Source: Imbricaverruca yamaguchii
Taxonomy: Eukaryota; Arthropoda; Thecostraca; Neoverrucidae
Direction of reading: 5' to 3'
Assembly (NCBI GenBank): GCA_034440575.1
Contig: JAOTOL010001016.1
Span: 1 to 64,000 of the forward strand
DNA: 64,000 nucleotides
Made by a program: the position numbers and the translations under genes. The notes under the pieces are model-generated. The model searched no databases and was not told the origin of the DNA. It was given only the letters and a program-made list of their open reading frames with translations. Of this stretch, positions 1 through 9,491 are shown in pieces; position 1 is the stretch's first letter; the number at the start of each line of letters is the position of its first letter.

Positions 1-210
1 TCCCCCGTGTTCCCATCATGTTGTTCCATTACCACCACGCACGAAAATTCCGAGTTGGACTTGCTAGGTTAAACAATAAAACCGTCTGATCAGTTCGTTA
101 TTTTTTGTTTTGTTTTTAACGCCTTCGCCTTCTAAGTCCCTTCAATATCGTAGCTCTCGTTTCTTGTTTGGATTAGCATCTCGCTGATTCGGTTCTCTCC
201 CGAATCACAG
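1..210. other. Intron sequence upstream of the first mannosidase exon
   Basis: No open frame or repeat that I recognise. It ends in a usable 3' splice site (tctctcccgaatcacag) just before the coding segment at 211, so it is most simply read as intron of the alpha-mannosidase gene. Confidence 0.5.
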
Positions 211-377
211 GCGTCCGCAACCATCGCGACACGTGGACACTGAACGTGACCTGAGCCGGTGGCGGGAAACTACTTCCCGGTCAATTCTCGGATGTACATC
301 AAGACGCCGCTAGTCAGCAAACGGTGCTCACGGACCGCTCGCAAGGTGGCAGCAGCCTCGCCAGCGGCCAACTCCAG
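211..377 (+). CDS. MAN2B1: Lysosomal alpha-mannosidase exon, interrupted by two apparent 1-nt indels
   Basis: This is an internal exon of lysosomal alpha-mannosidase (glycoside hydrolase family 38), the lysosomal enzyme that removes alpha-linked mannose from N-glycans. Translation in three pieces gives VRNHRDTWTLNVT, then EPVAGNYFPVNSRMYIK, then DAASQQTVLTDRSQGGSS and LASGQLQ. These match the animal family around its EPVAGNYYPVN and LTDRSQGGSS motifs. The pieces lie in different frames. An extra T near 251 shifts the frame and a missing G near 303 shifts it back, so the net frame is restored and the exon leaves in phase 0, matching the next exon. The acceptor is the AG at 209-210. The 3' end is uncertain because no GT donor sits at the expected place; a GC donor at 378 would fit. 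Either the gene copy is damaged or the consensus has indels. The family assignment is firm; the symbol is by homology. Confidence 0.75.
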
Positions 378-477
378 GCGTATTGAGCGACACCCTTCCG
401 CGCTATCCGCACGCTCCGTGAAGCGTTTTGGACACTGCGAAACGTGTGTCGTATAGGCGTACGTGATGTGTCAAGTG

Positions 478-1235
478 CTCCGTCCAGCTCTGACAGTCAT
501 ATTATCCCGGACGGCATGTTCTCCCACTGACTTAATATTCTCCCCTTGTCATATTACCCCCACTAACGTCGTATTAACCCACTAATGTGATATTCTACTA
601 TTAACGTCATATCCCACTTGCGTCACTATCCCACACACCCATATTCTCCCACATACGCCATATTATCCACTGACGTCACAATCTTTCATTGACGTTACGT
701 TTATTTTCCACTGATGTCACGTTTTCCCACTGACGTCACCCTCTTCGACTGCCGTCACGTTCTCCTACTACCATCACGTTCCCCACTGCCGTCACGTTCT
801 GCCACTGCTGTCAATTTCTACAACTGCCGTCACGTTCTCCTGCTACCATCACGTTCTCCCACTGCCGTAACGTTCTCCCACTGCCGTCACGTTCTCCCAC
901 TGCCGTCACGTTCTCCCACTGCCGTCACGTTCTCCCACTGCCGTAACGTTCTCCACTGCCGTCACGTTCTCCTGCTACCGTCACGTTCTCCCACTGCCGT
1001 AACGTTCTCCCCCTGCCGTCCGTTCTCCTGCTACCATCACGTTCTCCAACTGCCGTAACGTTCTCCCACTGCCGTTACGTTCTCCCTGCCGTACGTTCTC
1101 CCACTACCGTTACGTTCTGCCACTGACGTCACATTCGCCCACTGACGTCACGTTCTACAACTGCCGTCACGTTCTCTCCCACTGCCGTCACGCTCTGTCA
1201 CTGACGTCACATTCGCCCACTGACGTCACCGTCCT
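478..1235. repeat. Degenerate 19-bp minisatellite, CACTGCCGTCACGTTCTCC type
   Basis: Roughly 35-40 imperfect units fill the intron between the first two mannosidase exons. Units vary at the middle base (CTGCCGTCAC, CTGACGTCAC, CTACCATCAC). Several contain the full palindrome TGACGTCA. The array runs up to about 10 nt before the acceptor of the next exon, and its pyrimidine-rich units may serve as that exon's polypyrimidine tract. The open frames across it are a product of the repeat. Confidence 0.9.
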
Positions 1236-1240
1236 GCCAG

Positions 1241-1480
1241 CTGCACCGGCGCACCGTACAGGACGACCGGTTCGGCGTGGGCGAGTCGCTGAACGAGACC
1301 GAGTTCGGCAGCGGGCTGGTGGTGCGCGGCCGCCACTGGCTGGTGGCCAGTCCGCCGGCGGAGGCGGCACGTCTCCACCGCCAGCTGGCCGAGCAGGTGT
1401 ACATGGCGCCGCAGCTGAGCTTCGCGCCGGCGCCCGACATGACGTCAGAGAAGTGGGCCGGCGACGGGGTGGTGAAGCAG
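1241..1480 (+). CDS. MAN2B1: Lysosomal alpha-mannosidase exon
   Basis: An 80-codon phase-0 exon between gtcctgccag and the donor gtgagg. It begins LHRRTVQDDRFGVGESLNE and continues GLVVRGRHWLVA, then LHRQLAEQVYMAPQLSFAP, ending GDGVVKQ. This corresponds to the stretch after the catalytic domain in animal lysosomal alpha-mannosidases (VHRRLLKDDGRGV, WVRGRH, HRLLAEQ, LAPQVVLAP in the mammalian enzyme). It lies in the C-terminal beta-rich half of the protein and holds no catalytic residues. The frame is intact with no stops. It is GC-rich compared with its neighbours and flanked on both sides by minisatellites. The downstream array starts exactly at the donor. Confidence 0.92.
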
Positions 1481-2293
1481 GTGAGGGGGCGTCAGGCGTG
1501 ACGTCAGAACAGCGCGCCAGTGAACAGCGGGCCAGTGATCGGGTGGTGAAAGTGAGGGGCGTCAGACATGCCAGAACAGCGGGCCAGTGATGGTGAAGCA
1601 GGTGAGGGTCGTCAGACATGCCAGAACAGCGGGCCAGTGATCGGGTGGTGAAGGTGAGGGTCGTCAGACATGCCAGAACAGCGGGCCAGTGATCGGGTGG
1701 TGAAGGTGAGGGGTCGTCAGACATGCCAGAACAGCGGGCCAGTGATCGGGTGGTGAAGGTGAGGGGTCGTCAGACATGCCAGAACAGCGGGCCAGTGATC
1801 GGGTGGTGAAGGTGAGGGGTCGTCAGACATGCCAGAACAGCGGGCCAGTGATCGGGTGGTGAAGGTGAGGGGTCGTCAGACATGCCAGAACAGCGGGCCA
1901 GTGATCGGGTGGTGAAGGTGAGGGTCGTCAGACATGCCAGAACAGCGGGCCAGTGATCGGGTGGTGAAGGTGAGGGGTCGTCAGACGTGCCAGAACAGCG
2001 GGCCAGTGATCGGGTGGTGAAGGTGAGGGTCGTCAGACATGCCAGAACAGCGGGCCAGTGATCGGGTGGTGAAGGTGAGGGGTCGTCAGACATGCCAGAA
2101 CAGCGGGCCAGTGATCGGGTAGTGAAGGTGAGGGGTCGTCAGACATGCCAGAACAGCGGGCCAGTGATCGGGTGGTGAAGGTGAGGGGTCGTCAGACATG
2201 CCAGAACAGCGGGCCAGTGATCGGGTGGTGAAGGTGAGGTGGCGTCAGACATGCCAGAACAGCGGGCCAGTGATCGGGTAGTGAAGCAGGTGA
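1481..2293. repeat. 53-bp minisatellite phased on a 5' splice site
   Basis: About 15 units, each beginning GTGAGGGTCGTCAGACATGC and ending in GGGTGGTGAAG. The unit boundary is the exon-intron junction of the preceding mannosidase exon (GGTGGTGAAGCAG/GTGAGG), so each copy rebuilds an AAG/GTGAGG donor-like sequence. The final unit restores the GAAGCAG/GTGAGG form seen at the real junction. A homologous array is not visible elsewhere in the window. Confidence 0.93.
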
Positions 2294-2594
2294 GGTGTAG
2301 TCGCCGGATGTGGCGCACGATATGTGAGCCGACGATCCTTGGCGAGGGGAAAATGACCACTTACGTGTTGTGTTGTGCTTTCTGTGTGTGTGTTTATAGC
2401 ACGTGATGTGCGTACGTACGTGTTGTGTGGTGCATGCTGCGTATCTTCATCACCATTCGTGCTGTGAGTACATATGTGCTAGGATGTGCTGACTAGAGAA
2501 TGGACGACGGCAAGTTGCCGGTCCACCACGAAAGCCGCGAAGTTGGCCAGTTGTATGTGCGCGATTTGCCAGCACGTCGGTGCTCTGCGCTCAG
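2294..2594. other. Intron remainder between the 53-bp array and the next mannosidase exon
   Basis: Unique sequence apart from a short run of alternating gtgtgt and acgtacgt motifs near 2380-2440. It ends at the acceptor gctctgcgctcag. I see no other feature. Confidence 0.5.
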
Positions 2595-2741
2595 TTCACA
2601 GGGATGAAGCCGCTGCCGCCCAACGTGCACCTGCTGACGCTGGAGATGTACAAGCCCAACCAGCTGCTCATTCGTCTGGAACATCAGTTCGAATCCAACG
2701 AGGACCCCGAGCTCAGCAAACCTGTTGACATCCATCTCGAG
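2595..2741 (+). CDS. MAN2B1: Lysosomal alpha-mannosidase exon
   Basis: A 49-codon phase-0 exon starting FTGMKPLPPNVHLLTLEMY, followed by LLIRLEHQF and ending SKPVDIHLE, with acceptor ctgcgctcag and donor gttagg. It aligns with the family segment FSGLRRDLPPSVHLLTL...LLRLEHQF, part of the C-terminal beta-sandwich region of GH38 mannosidases. The frame is intact and joins without a gap to the exons before (ending VVKQ) and after (starting DLFTTLN), matching the order in mammalian enzymes. The splice sites and conserved order make this assignment secure. Confidence 0.92.
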
Positions 2742-2804
2742 GTTAGGCTCCGAACGTGCTCAGAAGGTACAGGAGTGCTGGTGCCCGGGATCGACTTGTG
2801 TGGG

Positions 2805-3200
2805 GTTGTTAGACATGGGTATGGATGGACATGGGTATGGATGAACATGGGTAGGGATGGACATGGATAGTGAATGACATGTGTTGGTATCGTTGTGGGA
2901 AGGGATTGGTATATGTAGGTATTGATATGGGTAGGGATTGCCATGTGCAGGTATTGATATGGGTAGTATTTGGCGTGCATACATAGATAGGGATTGACTT
3001 GAGACGGAATTGATTTGGGCAGGGATTTGTATGGGCAGTTATTGATATAGGTACGACATATGGCTTGCGATTTGTATGGGCATTTATATATATATATATA
3101 TATATTGGTATGGATTGTTTTAGGTAGGGCACATGGCTAGTGATTGGCATGGCTATTTATTTATATATGCAGGGGTTTATATGGGTATGGCTTGACTCAG
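2805..3200. repeat. Degenerate tandem repeat around GGGTATGGATGGACATGGGTA
   Basis: Imperfect repeats of about 12-24 bp (atgggtagggattg, gatatgggta and variants) starting some 60 nt after the donor at 2742. Copies decay towards 3200, with a short (TA)n at about 3083-3103. Frames read through it are Thr/His/Pro-rich artefacts. Confidence 0.75.
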
Positions 3201-3417
3201 GTAGGGACTGGCACGGATCACCGCTTGCCGCAGCGGTCTATGGCAAGTGCTTAGTGACGACGCTGACGCCGAGTTTGAGGTAGAATGACTATTTAAACGC
3301 CCGGCGAGGTGTCTATTTAATGAAAGTGCATCGATATTGGCAAACAAAAGTAGTCGGTACCGGTGTACGAATCGTTCGAAAGTCTCTTGGTGGCAAATAT
3401 AGAGTATCTGGCGTGTC
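3201..3417. other. Unique intron spacer
   Basis: Non-repetitive sequence between two arrays in the mannosidase intron. I recognise no gene or element in it. Confidence 0.4.
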
Positions 3418-4345
3418 ATGTGCTGCTGCGATGGTGTGCTGTGCTGCGATGCGATGCTGTGGTGTCTCCTGAGCTCCTGTGATGGTGCAGCTGTGGTGTC
3501 TCCTGTGCTGCTGTGACGGTGCAGCTGTGGTGTCTCCTGTGCTGCTGTGATGGTGGTGTCTCCTGCGCTGCTGTGATGGTGCAGCTGTGGTGTCTCCTGT
3601 GCTGCTGCGATGGTGGTGTCTCCTGAGCTGCTGTGATGGTGCAGCTGTGGTGTCTCCTGTGCTGCTGCGATGGTGCAGCTGTGGTGTCTCCTGAGCTGCT
3701 GCGATGGTGCAGCTGTGGTGTCTCCTGTGCTGCTGTGATGGTGCAGCTGTGGTGTCTCCTGTGCTGCTGTGATGGTGCAGCTGTGGTGTCTCCTGAGCTG
3801 CTGTGATGGTGCAGCTGTGGTGTCTCCTGTGCTGCTGCGATGGTGCAGCTATGGTGTCTCCTGAGCTGCTGCGATGGTGCAGCTGTGGTGTCTCCTGTAC
3901 TGCTGTGATGGTGTAGCTGTGGTGTCTCCTGAGCTGCTGTGATGGTGCAGCTGTGGTGTCTCCTGTGCTGCTGTGATGGTGCAGCTGTGGTGTCTCCTGT
4001 ACTGCTGTGATGGTGCAGCTGTGGTGTATCCTGTGCTGCTGTGATGGTGCAGCTGTGGTGTCTCCTGTGCTGCTGCGATGGTGCAGCTATGGTGTCTCCT
4101 GTACTGCTGTGATAGTGCAGCTCTGGTGTCCCCTGAGCTGCTGTGACGGTGCAGCTGTGGTGTCTCCTGTGCTGCTGTGGTGTCTCCTGTGCTGCTGTGA
4201 TGGTGCAGCTGTGGTGTCTCCTGTGCTGCTGTGATGATGCAGCTGTGGTGTCTCCTGTGCTGCTGTGATGGTGCAGCTGTGGTGTCTCCTGTGCTGCTGT
4301 GATGGTGCTGTCTCCTGTGATGCTGTGATGGTGCAGCTGGAGCTG
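3418..4345. repeat. 34-bp minisatellite (CTGCTGTGATGGTGCAGCTG...)
   Basis: About 27 units, each beginning CTGCTGTGATGGTGCAGCTG and continuing into TGGTGTCTCCTGTG. It contains many PvuII-type CAGCTG palindromes. Because 34 is not divisible by three, all frames cycle through the same Gln/His/Ser/Thr-rich pattern over 102 nt. The 354-codon open frame on the - strand is therefore a repeat artefact. Confidence 0.93.
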
Positions 4346-4490
4346 TGACCACATGGGAGGCAGTGGCGGGGTCGAGACACTGCTTCCGTGCTTCACGCGA
4401 ATATTTATCCGGTATTCCAGTAACAATACCGGTCCTTTGTCATTTTCTTCGAAAAACTTCAACGTGAAGAACTGTATCAAACTCGCTCGA

Positions 4491-5440
4491 TGATCTTTCC
4501 TCGATGATTAGCAAAACAGCCGAAAGCAACTTTCATGTTGGTGTATATTCGGGTATAACCTTTCACCAAACCAGAAAGCATACGCAATACCAACTAACAG
4601 TTGAATTATCACTGCCATACTTTATTATGTATGTCGATGTCGTGCCGTGCCGGGCATAGGCTTTTTGATTCCCGAGACCCGTCACGTTTCGGGGGTGGTC
4701 AACAGCCCCCCTTATATTTTTCGTGGATAGCGGACGAACGGCGCACGGTAGCGCGACCAAATTTGGCATACCATTTCCCACATAAATTTGACATTCAGCT
4801 TCAAAATGGTTATTTCAGGTCATCTAGGGTCAACGCGTTAGTCAAGGTCAAGTGAGGTCACCTCCAAAAACGTTCAACCAGTCGTCACGCTTTAACGGAT
4901 ACAGATATTTGAGTGACACTTTCAGCGTTTGCTTATCTTTAGGGATGGAACACAACGTACCAGATGAATTTTTCATTCTTTTCGTTTTTGACTACATATA
5001 TATTTTGCGTATTTGCCAAATTACAGTTCAAATAGAGGATTCCGGCTAAAGTAAGCATTTTTATTATGGCAAGTTGACTTCCAACAACGTTTTTCGGTCT
5101 GATCTACATATTGGAAAAGGAAAATTAACGAAAACCTGACAACTCCAAATTTGGAAATTTCAAATTTAACATTTCTATTTTTATTTTTGGGGCCCAAAAA
5201 ATTATGGCCCTGGTCGATTTCGCTGTCTTTTTCTCATTCCAAATAATGTCTTTCATTTATCACCCAAAATTAACTCCCCAGAGTCAAAAACAAATGTAAG
5301 TCGTGAAAAGTCGTGAAAATTTAGCCCCCCTGGTGACGTCACTTTTGTGGGGAAATTGTTTTGGAGGGTGGATCCGAACCTTACTCGTCGAGCGCTTTCC
5401 GATGACACCTCTTTCATTTTCGTGCGATGCTTAGTTTGGA
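4491..5440 (+). repeat. Interspersed repeat 'IE', copy A
   Basis: A non-coding dispersed repeat of about 1 kb. Related copies lie at 29985-31120 (+), 42445-42990 (-) and 49600-50362 (+). Shared landmarks in order are cctcgatgatta, ccataCTTTATTAT, GTCAAGGTCAAGTGAGGTCA, CAAGTTGACTTCCAACA, ATGGCCCTGGTCGATTTCGC and ACTCGTCGAGCGCTTTCC. Copies are perhaps 75-85% alike by eye. No transposase or RT frame is present and I see no convincing terminal inverted repeats, so the class is unknown. Confidence 0.8.
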
Positions 5441-5767
5441 TTTTGGAGGAGGGTCTTCAACCGCCCAAGACGGGGTGGTAGGATTTGACCGGAAAGACGG
5501 CGCGAGTTAATATACTTGACATGCACGCAATATACACACACTGTGGATACGTACCTAACGACTATTGATATCATAATATCGGCCAAGAGGATGTGTTCGA
5601 GTTTAGGTTAGGTTTATGTTCTCTAATGAGTAATGACTCGAACATCTCCTAATCCGCATGATCTTCCGCTTCGAATAGTGTCCGAAGGTCCAAAGGAATT
5701 GATGTCAGGTGATCCTGTACGTGGGCGTTTCTGAAGTGGGCTCCAAAAGGGGTGTCTGCTTTTGCAA
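5441..5767. other. Unique intron spacer before the inverted duplication
   Basis: No gene recognised. It separates copy A of the interspersed repeat from the left end of the first inverted duplication. Confidence 0.4.
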
Positions 5768-5906
5768 ATTTGATCACTGTTCTGTGATAGTATTTGGCGT
5801 CGGAATGACGTTTCGGCAGCAGTTATATTAATCAGCTGGGCGCTGGGCCAACGTCTCCGCTGCGCTGACCCCTGCCCGTCGATTAGCGCGAAGACGTTGC
5901 CACAGT

Positions 5907-6090
5907 GGGGCAGGGATGGCCGAGTGGTTAAGGTGCTGAGCTCTTGGTTCCAAAGGTCCCGGGTTCAACACTCGCACCATTCGGGAAACTTCCCAGTCTC
6001 GCGGCCACCGGCGAAACAGTGCGGGCAGCGCCATTAGCCGTGATTGTACATAAACTGGGTCGAAAATCGTCCTACAAACAAACGACGACG
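5907..6090 (+). mobile_element. tRNA-derived SINE, Ser/Leu-type head
   Basis: The start GCAGGGATGGCCGAGTGGTT contains an A-box-like TGGCCGAGTGG, and GGGTTCAACACTC lies 40 nt further on as a B-box-like element. The anticodon arm does not fold properly, so this is a SINE head and not a functional tRNA. A tRNA-unrelated tail runs to about 6090 (cctacaaacaaacgacg). An inverted copy lies at about 29217-29394. Confidence 0.7.
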
Positions 6091-6203
6091 TCGCTGCGGT
6101 GGGATCGCTTTGCCCGTTCCGTGACGCGTGACGGTGTTGTGATGCCACCGCCTCCGGCGCGTCCACCGTTGGTCCGTCTGGCTGACAACCGTCTGCTCTC
6201 CAG

Positions 6204-6386
6204 GACCTGTTCACGACGCTCAACATCACCGGCGTGCAGGAGTTCGGTCTGTCCGCTGACCGTCCGCTGCAGGACATCAGCCGCCTCCACTGGCAGCACG
6301 TGCAGTCCAACCGGCTGCCGGCCAACTTCCGCCGAGCCGCCGGCGAGGTGTACCGCAACACGCGGCTGGCCGACGACCCGCTCTCG
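6204..6386 (+). CDS. MAN2B1: Lysosomal alpha-mannosidase penultimate exon
   Basis: A 61-codon phase-0 exon starting DLFTTLNITGVQEFGLSADR, with ISRLHWQHVQSNRLPANFRR in the middle and LADDPLS at the end. It matches the family segment DLFSTFTITRLQE...LKW that precedes the last exon. The acceptor is gtctgctctccag and the donor is gtgggt. Joining LADDPLS to the next exon's VTLNPMEIRTF reproduces the conserved ITLEPMEIRTF region. An exact-looking second copy lies inverted at 28914-29096. The donor is the founding junction of the 40-bp array that follows. Confidence 0.92.
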
Positions 6387-7705
6387 GTGGGTCCTGCCAC
6401 CTGTGGTGACCCTCGACCCGCTCTCGGTGGGTCCCGCCACCTATGGTGACCCTCGACCCGCTCTCGGTGGGTCCTGCCACCTATGTTGACCCTCAACCCG
6501 CTCTCGGTGGGTCCCGACACCTGTGGTGACCCTCGACCCGCTCTCAGTGGGTCCCGCCACCTATGGTGACCCTCAACCTGCTCTCGGTTGGTCCGGTCTC
6601 CTGTGGTGACCCTCGACCCGCTCTTGGTGGGTCCTGTCTCCTGTAGTGACCCTCGACCTACTCTTGGTGGGTCCTGTCTCCTGTGGTGACCCTGGACCCG
6701 CTCTTGTTGGATCCTGTCTCCTGTGGTGACCCTCGACCCGCTCTTGGTGGGTCCCGCCGCCTGGGCCCTGTCACCTGTGGTGACCCTCGACCCGCTCTTG
6801 GTGGGTCCTGTCTCCTGTAGTGACCCTCGACCCACTCTTGGTGGGTCCTGTCTCCTGTGGTGACCCTCGACCCGCTCTTGGTGGGTCCTGTCTCCTGTAG
6901 TGACCCTCGACCTACTCTTGGTGGGTCCTGTCTCTTGTAGTGACCCTCGACCTACTCTTGGTGGGTCCAGTCTCCTGTGGTGACCCTGGACCCGCTCTTG
7001 TTGGATCCTGTCTCCTGTGGTGACCCTCGATCCGCTCTTGGTGGGTCCCATCACTTGTGGTGACCCTCGACCCGCTCTTGGTGGGTTCCGCCGCCTGGGC
7101 CTTGTCACCTGTGGTGACCCTCGACCCGCTCTCGGTGGGTTCCGCCACCTATGGTGACCCTGGACCCGCTCTTATTGGATCCTGTCTCCTGTGGTGACCC
7201 TCGATCCGCTCTTGGTGGGTTCCGCTACCTGTTTGCCGCCTGTGGTGACCCTCGACCCGCTCTTGGTGGGTTCCGCCGCCTGGGCCCTGTCACCTGTGGT
7301 GACCCTCGATCCGCTCTTGGTGGTTTCCGCCGCCTGGGCCCTGCCACCTGGGCCCTGTCACCTATGGTTACCCTCAACCCGCTCTTGGTGGGTTCCGCCA
7401 CCTATGGTGACCCTCGACCCGCTCTTGGTGGGTGCCGCCACCTACGGTGACCCTCGACCCGCTCTCGGTGGGTTCCGCCACATATGGTGACCCTGGACCC
7501 GCTCTTATTGGATCCTGTTTCCTGTGGTGACCCTCGATCTGCTCTTGGTGGTTTCCGCCGCCTGGGCCCTGCCACCTGTGGTGACCCTCGATCCGCTCTT
7601 GGTGGTTTCCGCCGCCTGGGCCCTGTCACCTGTGGTGACCCTCGACCCGCTCTTGGTGGGTTCCGCCGCCTGGGCCCTGCCACCTGTGGTGACCCTCGAC
7701 GCCTG
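6387..7705. repeat. 40-bp minisatellite phased on the mannosidase donor site
   Basis: About 33 units. Each contains GACCCGCTCTTGGTGGGT or GACCCGCTCTCGGTGGGT, copying the last 12 nt of the preceding exon plus its gtgggt donor, followed by CCTGTCTCCTGTGGTGACCC. The first unit begins directly at the real donor. Some units gain GCCGCCTGGGCC insertions, giving local higher-order patterns. An inverted, shorter version is at 28205-28913. Confidence 0.93.
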
Positions 7706-7809
7706 AGCTGATGTCCTCGGCACACAGCCTCTGGCCATTGGCGTGCGGCACGTGACTATTAACACGTGATCTGGGACCCTGAATTGTGACCTTGGGCAAA
7801 TGGTCTGTG

Positions 7810-7974
7810 ATGGGCATCGGTAGCTCGGTGATTAAGCCGAGCGTCTGACATACCAGAGGTACGGGGGTCCGATAATACCCGCGGCGCCCGCCCTTCCTGC
7901 CAGGGTGAGAGGCAGGCGACGTCACATGGCCTCAGCCGCTGAGTGCATCGTAAAGTCACAACCACCACCACCAC
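7810..7974 (+). mobile_element. tRNA-derived SINE with 13-bp target duplication
   Basis: The head GGGCATCGGTAGCTCGGTGA contains an A-box-like tagctcggtgattaag, and a B-box-like gggtccgataatacc follows. The tail reads through cctgccagggtgagaggc to an (ACC)n end. It is flanked by CAAATGGTCTGTG (7797-7809) and CAAATGATCTGTG (7975-7987), a 13-bp target duplication with one mismatch. The inverted counterpart is at about 27926-28090, and a third copy is at about 61130-61287 (-). Confidence 0.85.
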
Positions 7975-8235
7975 CAAATGATCTGTGCCCCAAGGCATGT
8001 GGTCTAAGCTGTAGCCCAATATATTATATCTCAACTCCGTAAGCCCCGACTTTTGACCTGTACCTATGACGTGTGGCTTGTAACCTGGATGTTTGGTCCC
8101 CAACCTGCGAAATTTGACATGTGACCTGTGAGATATGACATTTTGCCTGCGAGCTGACTGTGACTTTTGATATATTTATTTATTTATTTAACAATACATG
8201 TCCTCCACGTGCAGTGGCTGTTACGGACAGTCTGG

Positions 8236-8435
8236 GACTATATGACTGTGAACTGTGAGATGTCCGTGACCTGTGAAATATGACTGACTTGTGAGATGTG
8301 GCTGTGACCTGTGACATATGCCTGTGGCCTGTGAGATATGGCTGTAACCAGTGAGATATGCCTGTGACCTGTGAGATGTGGCTGTGACCTGTGACATATG
8401 CCTGTGACCTGTGAGATGCGGCTGTAACCTGTGAG
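8236..8435. repeat. 20-bp minisatellite GTGACCTGTGAGATATGGCT
   Basis: About ten imperfect 20-bp units, cut off abruptly at 8435 where the LINE begins. The inverted arm carries about 44 units of the same repeat at 26858-27740. Confidence 0.88.
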
Positions 8436-8674
8436 TATTTTTTAATGGTTGGTTTAGGGGAGGGGGAACATTCAAACTCTGGTCGGCGTTCGGTGCGGAC
8501 GTGTTATCGGACCGTGGCAAAAGTGACGTGCGTTTAGCCAGGAGTTAGCACCGTTTTGTTTATATTAGTTTATTTTGGAGAAGTTTAAAACTTAAACTTT
8601 GCAGACTATCATTGCTACTTTGCACTAGATCTGAGCAACTTAACTTAACTTGGGGACCAGAAATTAGGGGTGCC

Positions 8675-9491
8675 ATGGAGGATATAAGTAGACTGGTAAG
8701 GGAAGCTATGATGAAATTTGAAAGAGAGATTAGGAGTGAGATGGATGATGTAAAAGGCGATAACCAAAAGCTCAAGGGTGAGTTGAAACTACTACAGGAG
8801 GAAAACGCAAAACTTAAAAAAGAATTGATGGATACAAACTCTCATTTGGATGATCTTGAGCAGTATACCAGGAGGGACTCGCTGATTCTCGGAGGGGGAG
8901 GATTCCCAACTGTCCCCCCCAGACACATTTGAAGACCCTGAAAAAACAAGAGAAATCACCAAAAAAATAATTAAGGAGAAGCTTGGTGTAGACCTGAAAG
9001 GTGCCATTTCAGCATGCCATCGCTTGAGGCAAAACAGAAGAGTGATCATTAAGTTCCAGGATCTGGATGACAGAAATGCAGTCTATGATGCAAAATTTAG
9101 TCAGAAAGGTGAACTGAGATCTAAAATTATTATCCATGAAAATCTGACAGCTAAACGTGCTAGGCAGATTCAAGTTTTAGGCAATCTCTGGGAAGAAAAT
9201 TTGATAGCAAATTACCACACAAAAAATGGGAACATCTTGGCTAGGAAAAGCAAAGAACAAAAATATACACAAATTCACCCCAACATGACCAAGGATGAAA
9301 TATTGCAGGCCACTCAAAATGCACCTTTGAAGCAACACACGTTCCACCAACAATCCAGTCGGTCTGATGGCATTCCTGCAGGCCATAAAGTTCAGAAGGT
9401 AAATCTGGATGAATTTGTAATCAGAACTACTAGGAGTGGAGCAGCCAAAGGAGCTAGGGGTCGAGGAAGGGATACAGGCAGTGATCAGTAA
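8675..9491 (+). pseudogene. LINE ORF1 (nucleic-acid-binding protein), one frameshift
   Basis: The first ATG in the frame is at 8675 (MEDISRLVREAMMKFEREI). A heptad-rich coiled coil follows (LKGELKLLQEENAKLKKEL) and then the ORF1 hallmark LDDLEQYTRRDSLI. The frame shifts by one base in the G- and C-runs around 8890-8921 and continues from DTFEDPEKTREITKK through GAISACHRLRQNRRVIIKF and KIIIHENLTAKRARQIQ to a basic tail (KGARGRGRDTGSDQ). This is the coiled-coil plus RRM-like layout of LINE ORF1 proteins that form trimeric RNA chaperones. The frameshift would break the protein unless it is a consensus error in a homopolymer. Confidence 0.85.

Noticed and set aside
3416..4480. 354-codon Gln/His/Ser/Thr-rich frame on the - strand
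   Set aside because: The 34-bp tandem repeat gives the same peptide in every frame; no gene context.
5907..5980. A functional tRNA-Ser or tRNA-Leu gene
   Set aside because: The promoter boxes are recognisable but the anticodon arm and acceptor stem do not fold; a body with a second inverted copy shows it is a SINE.
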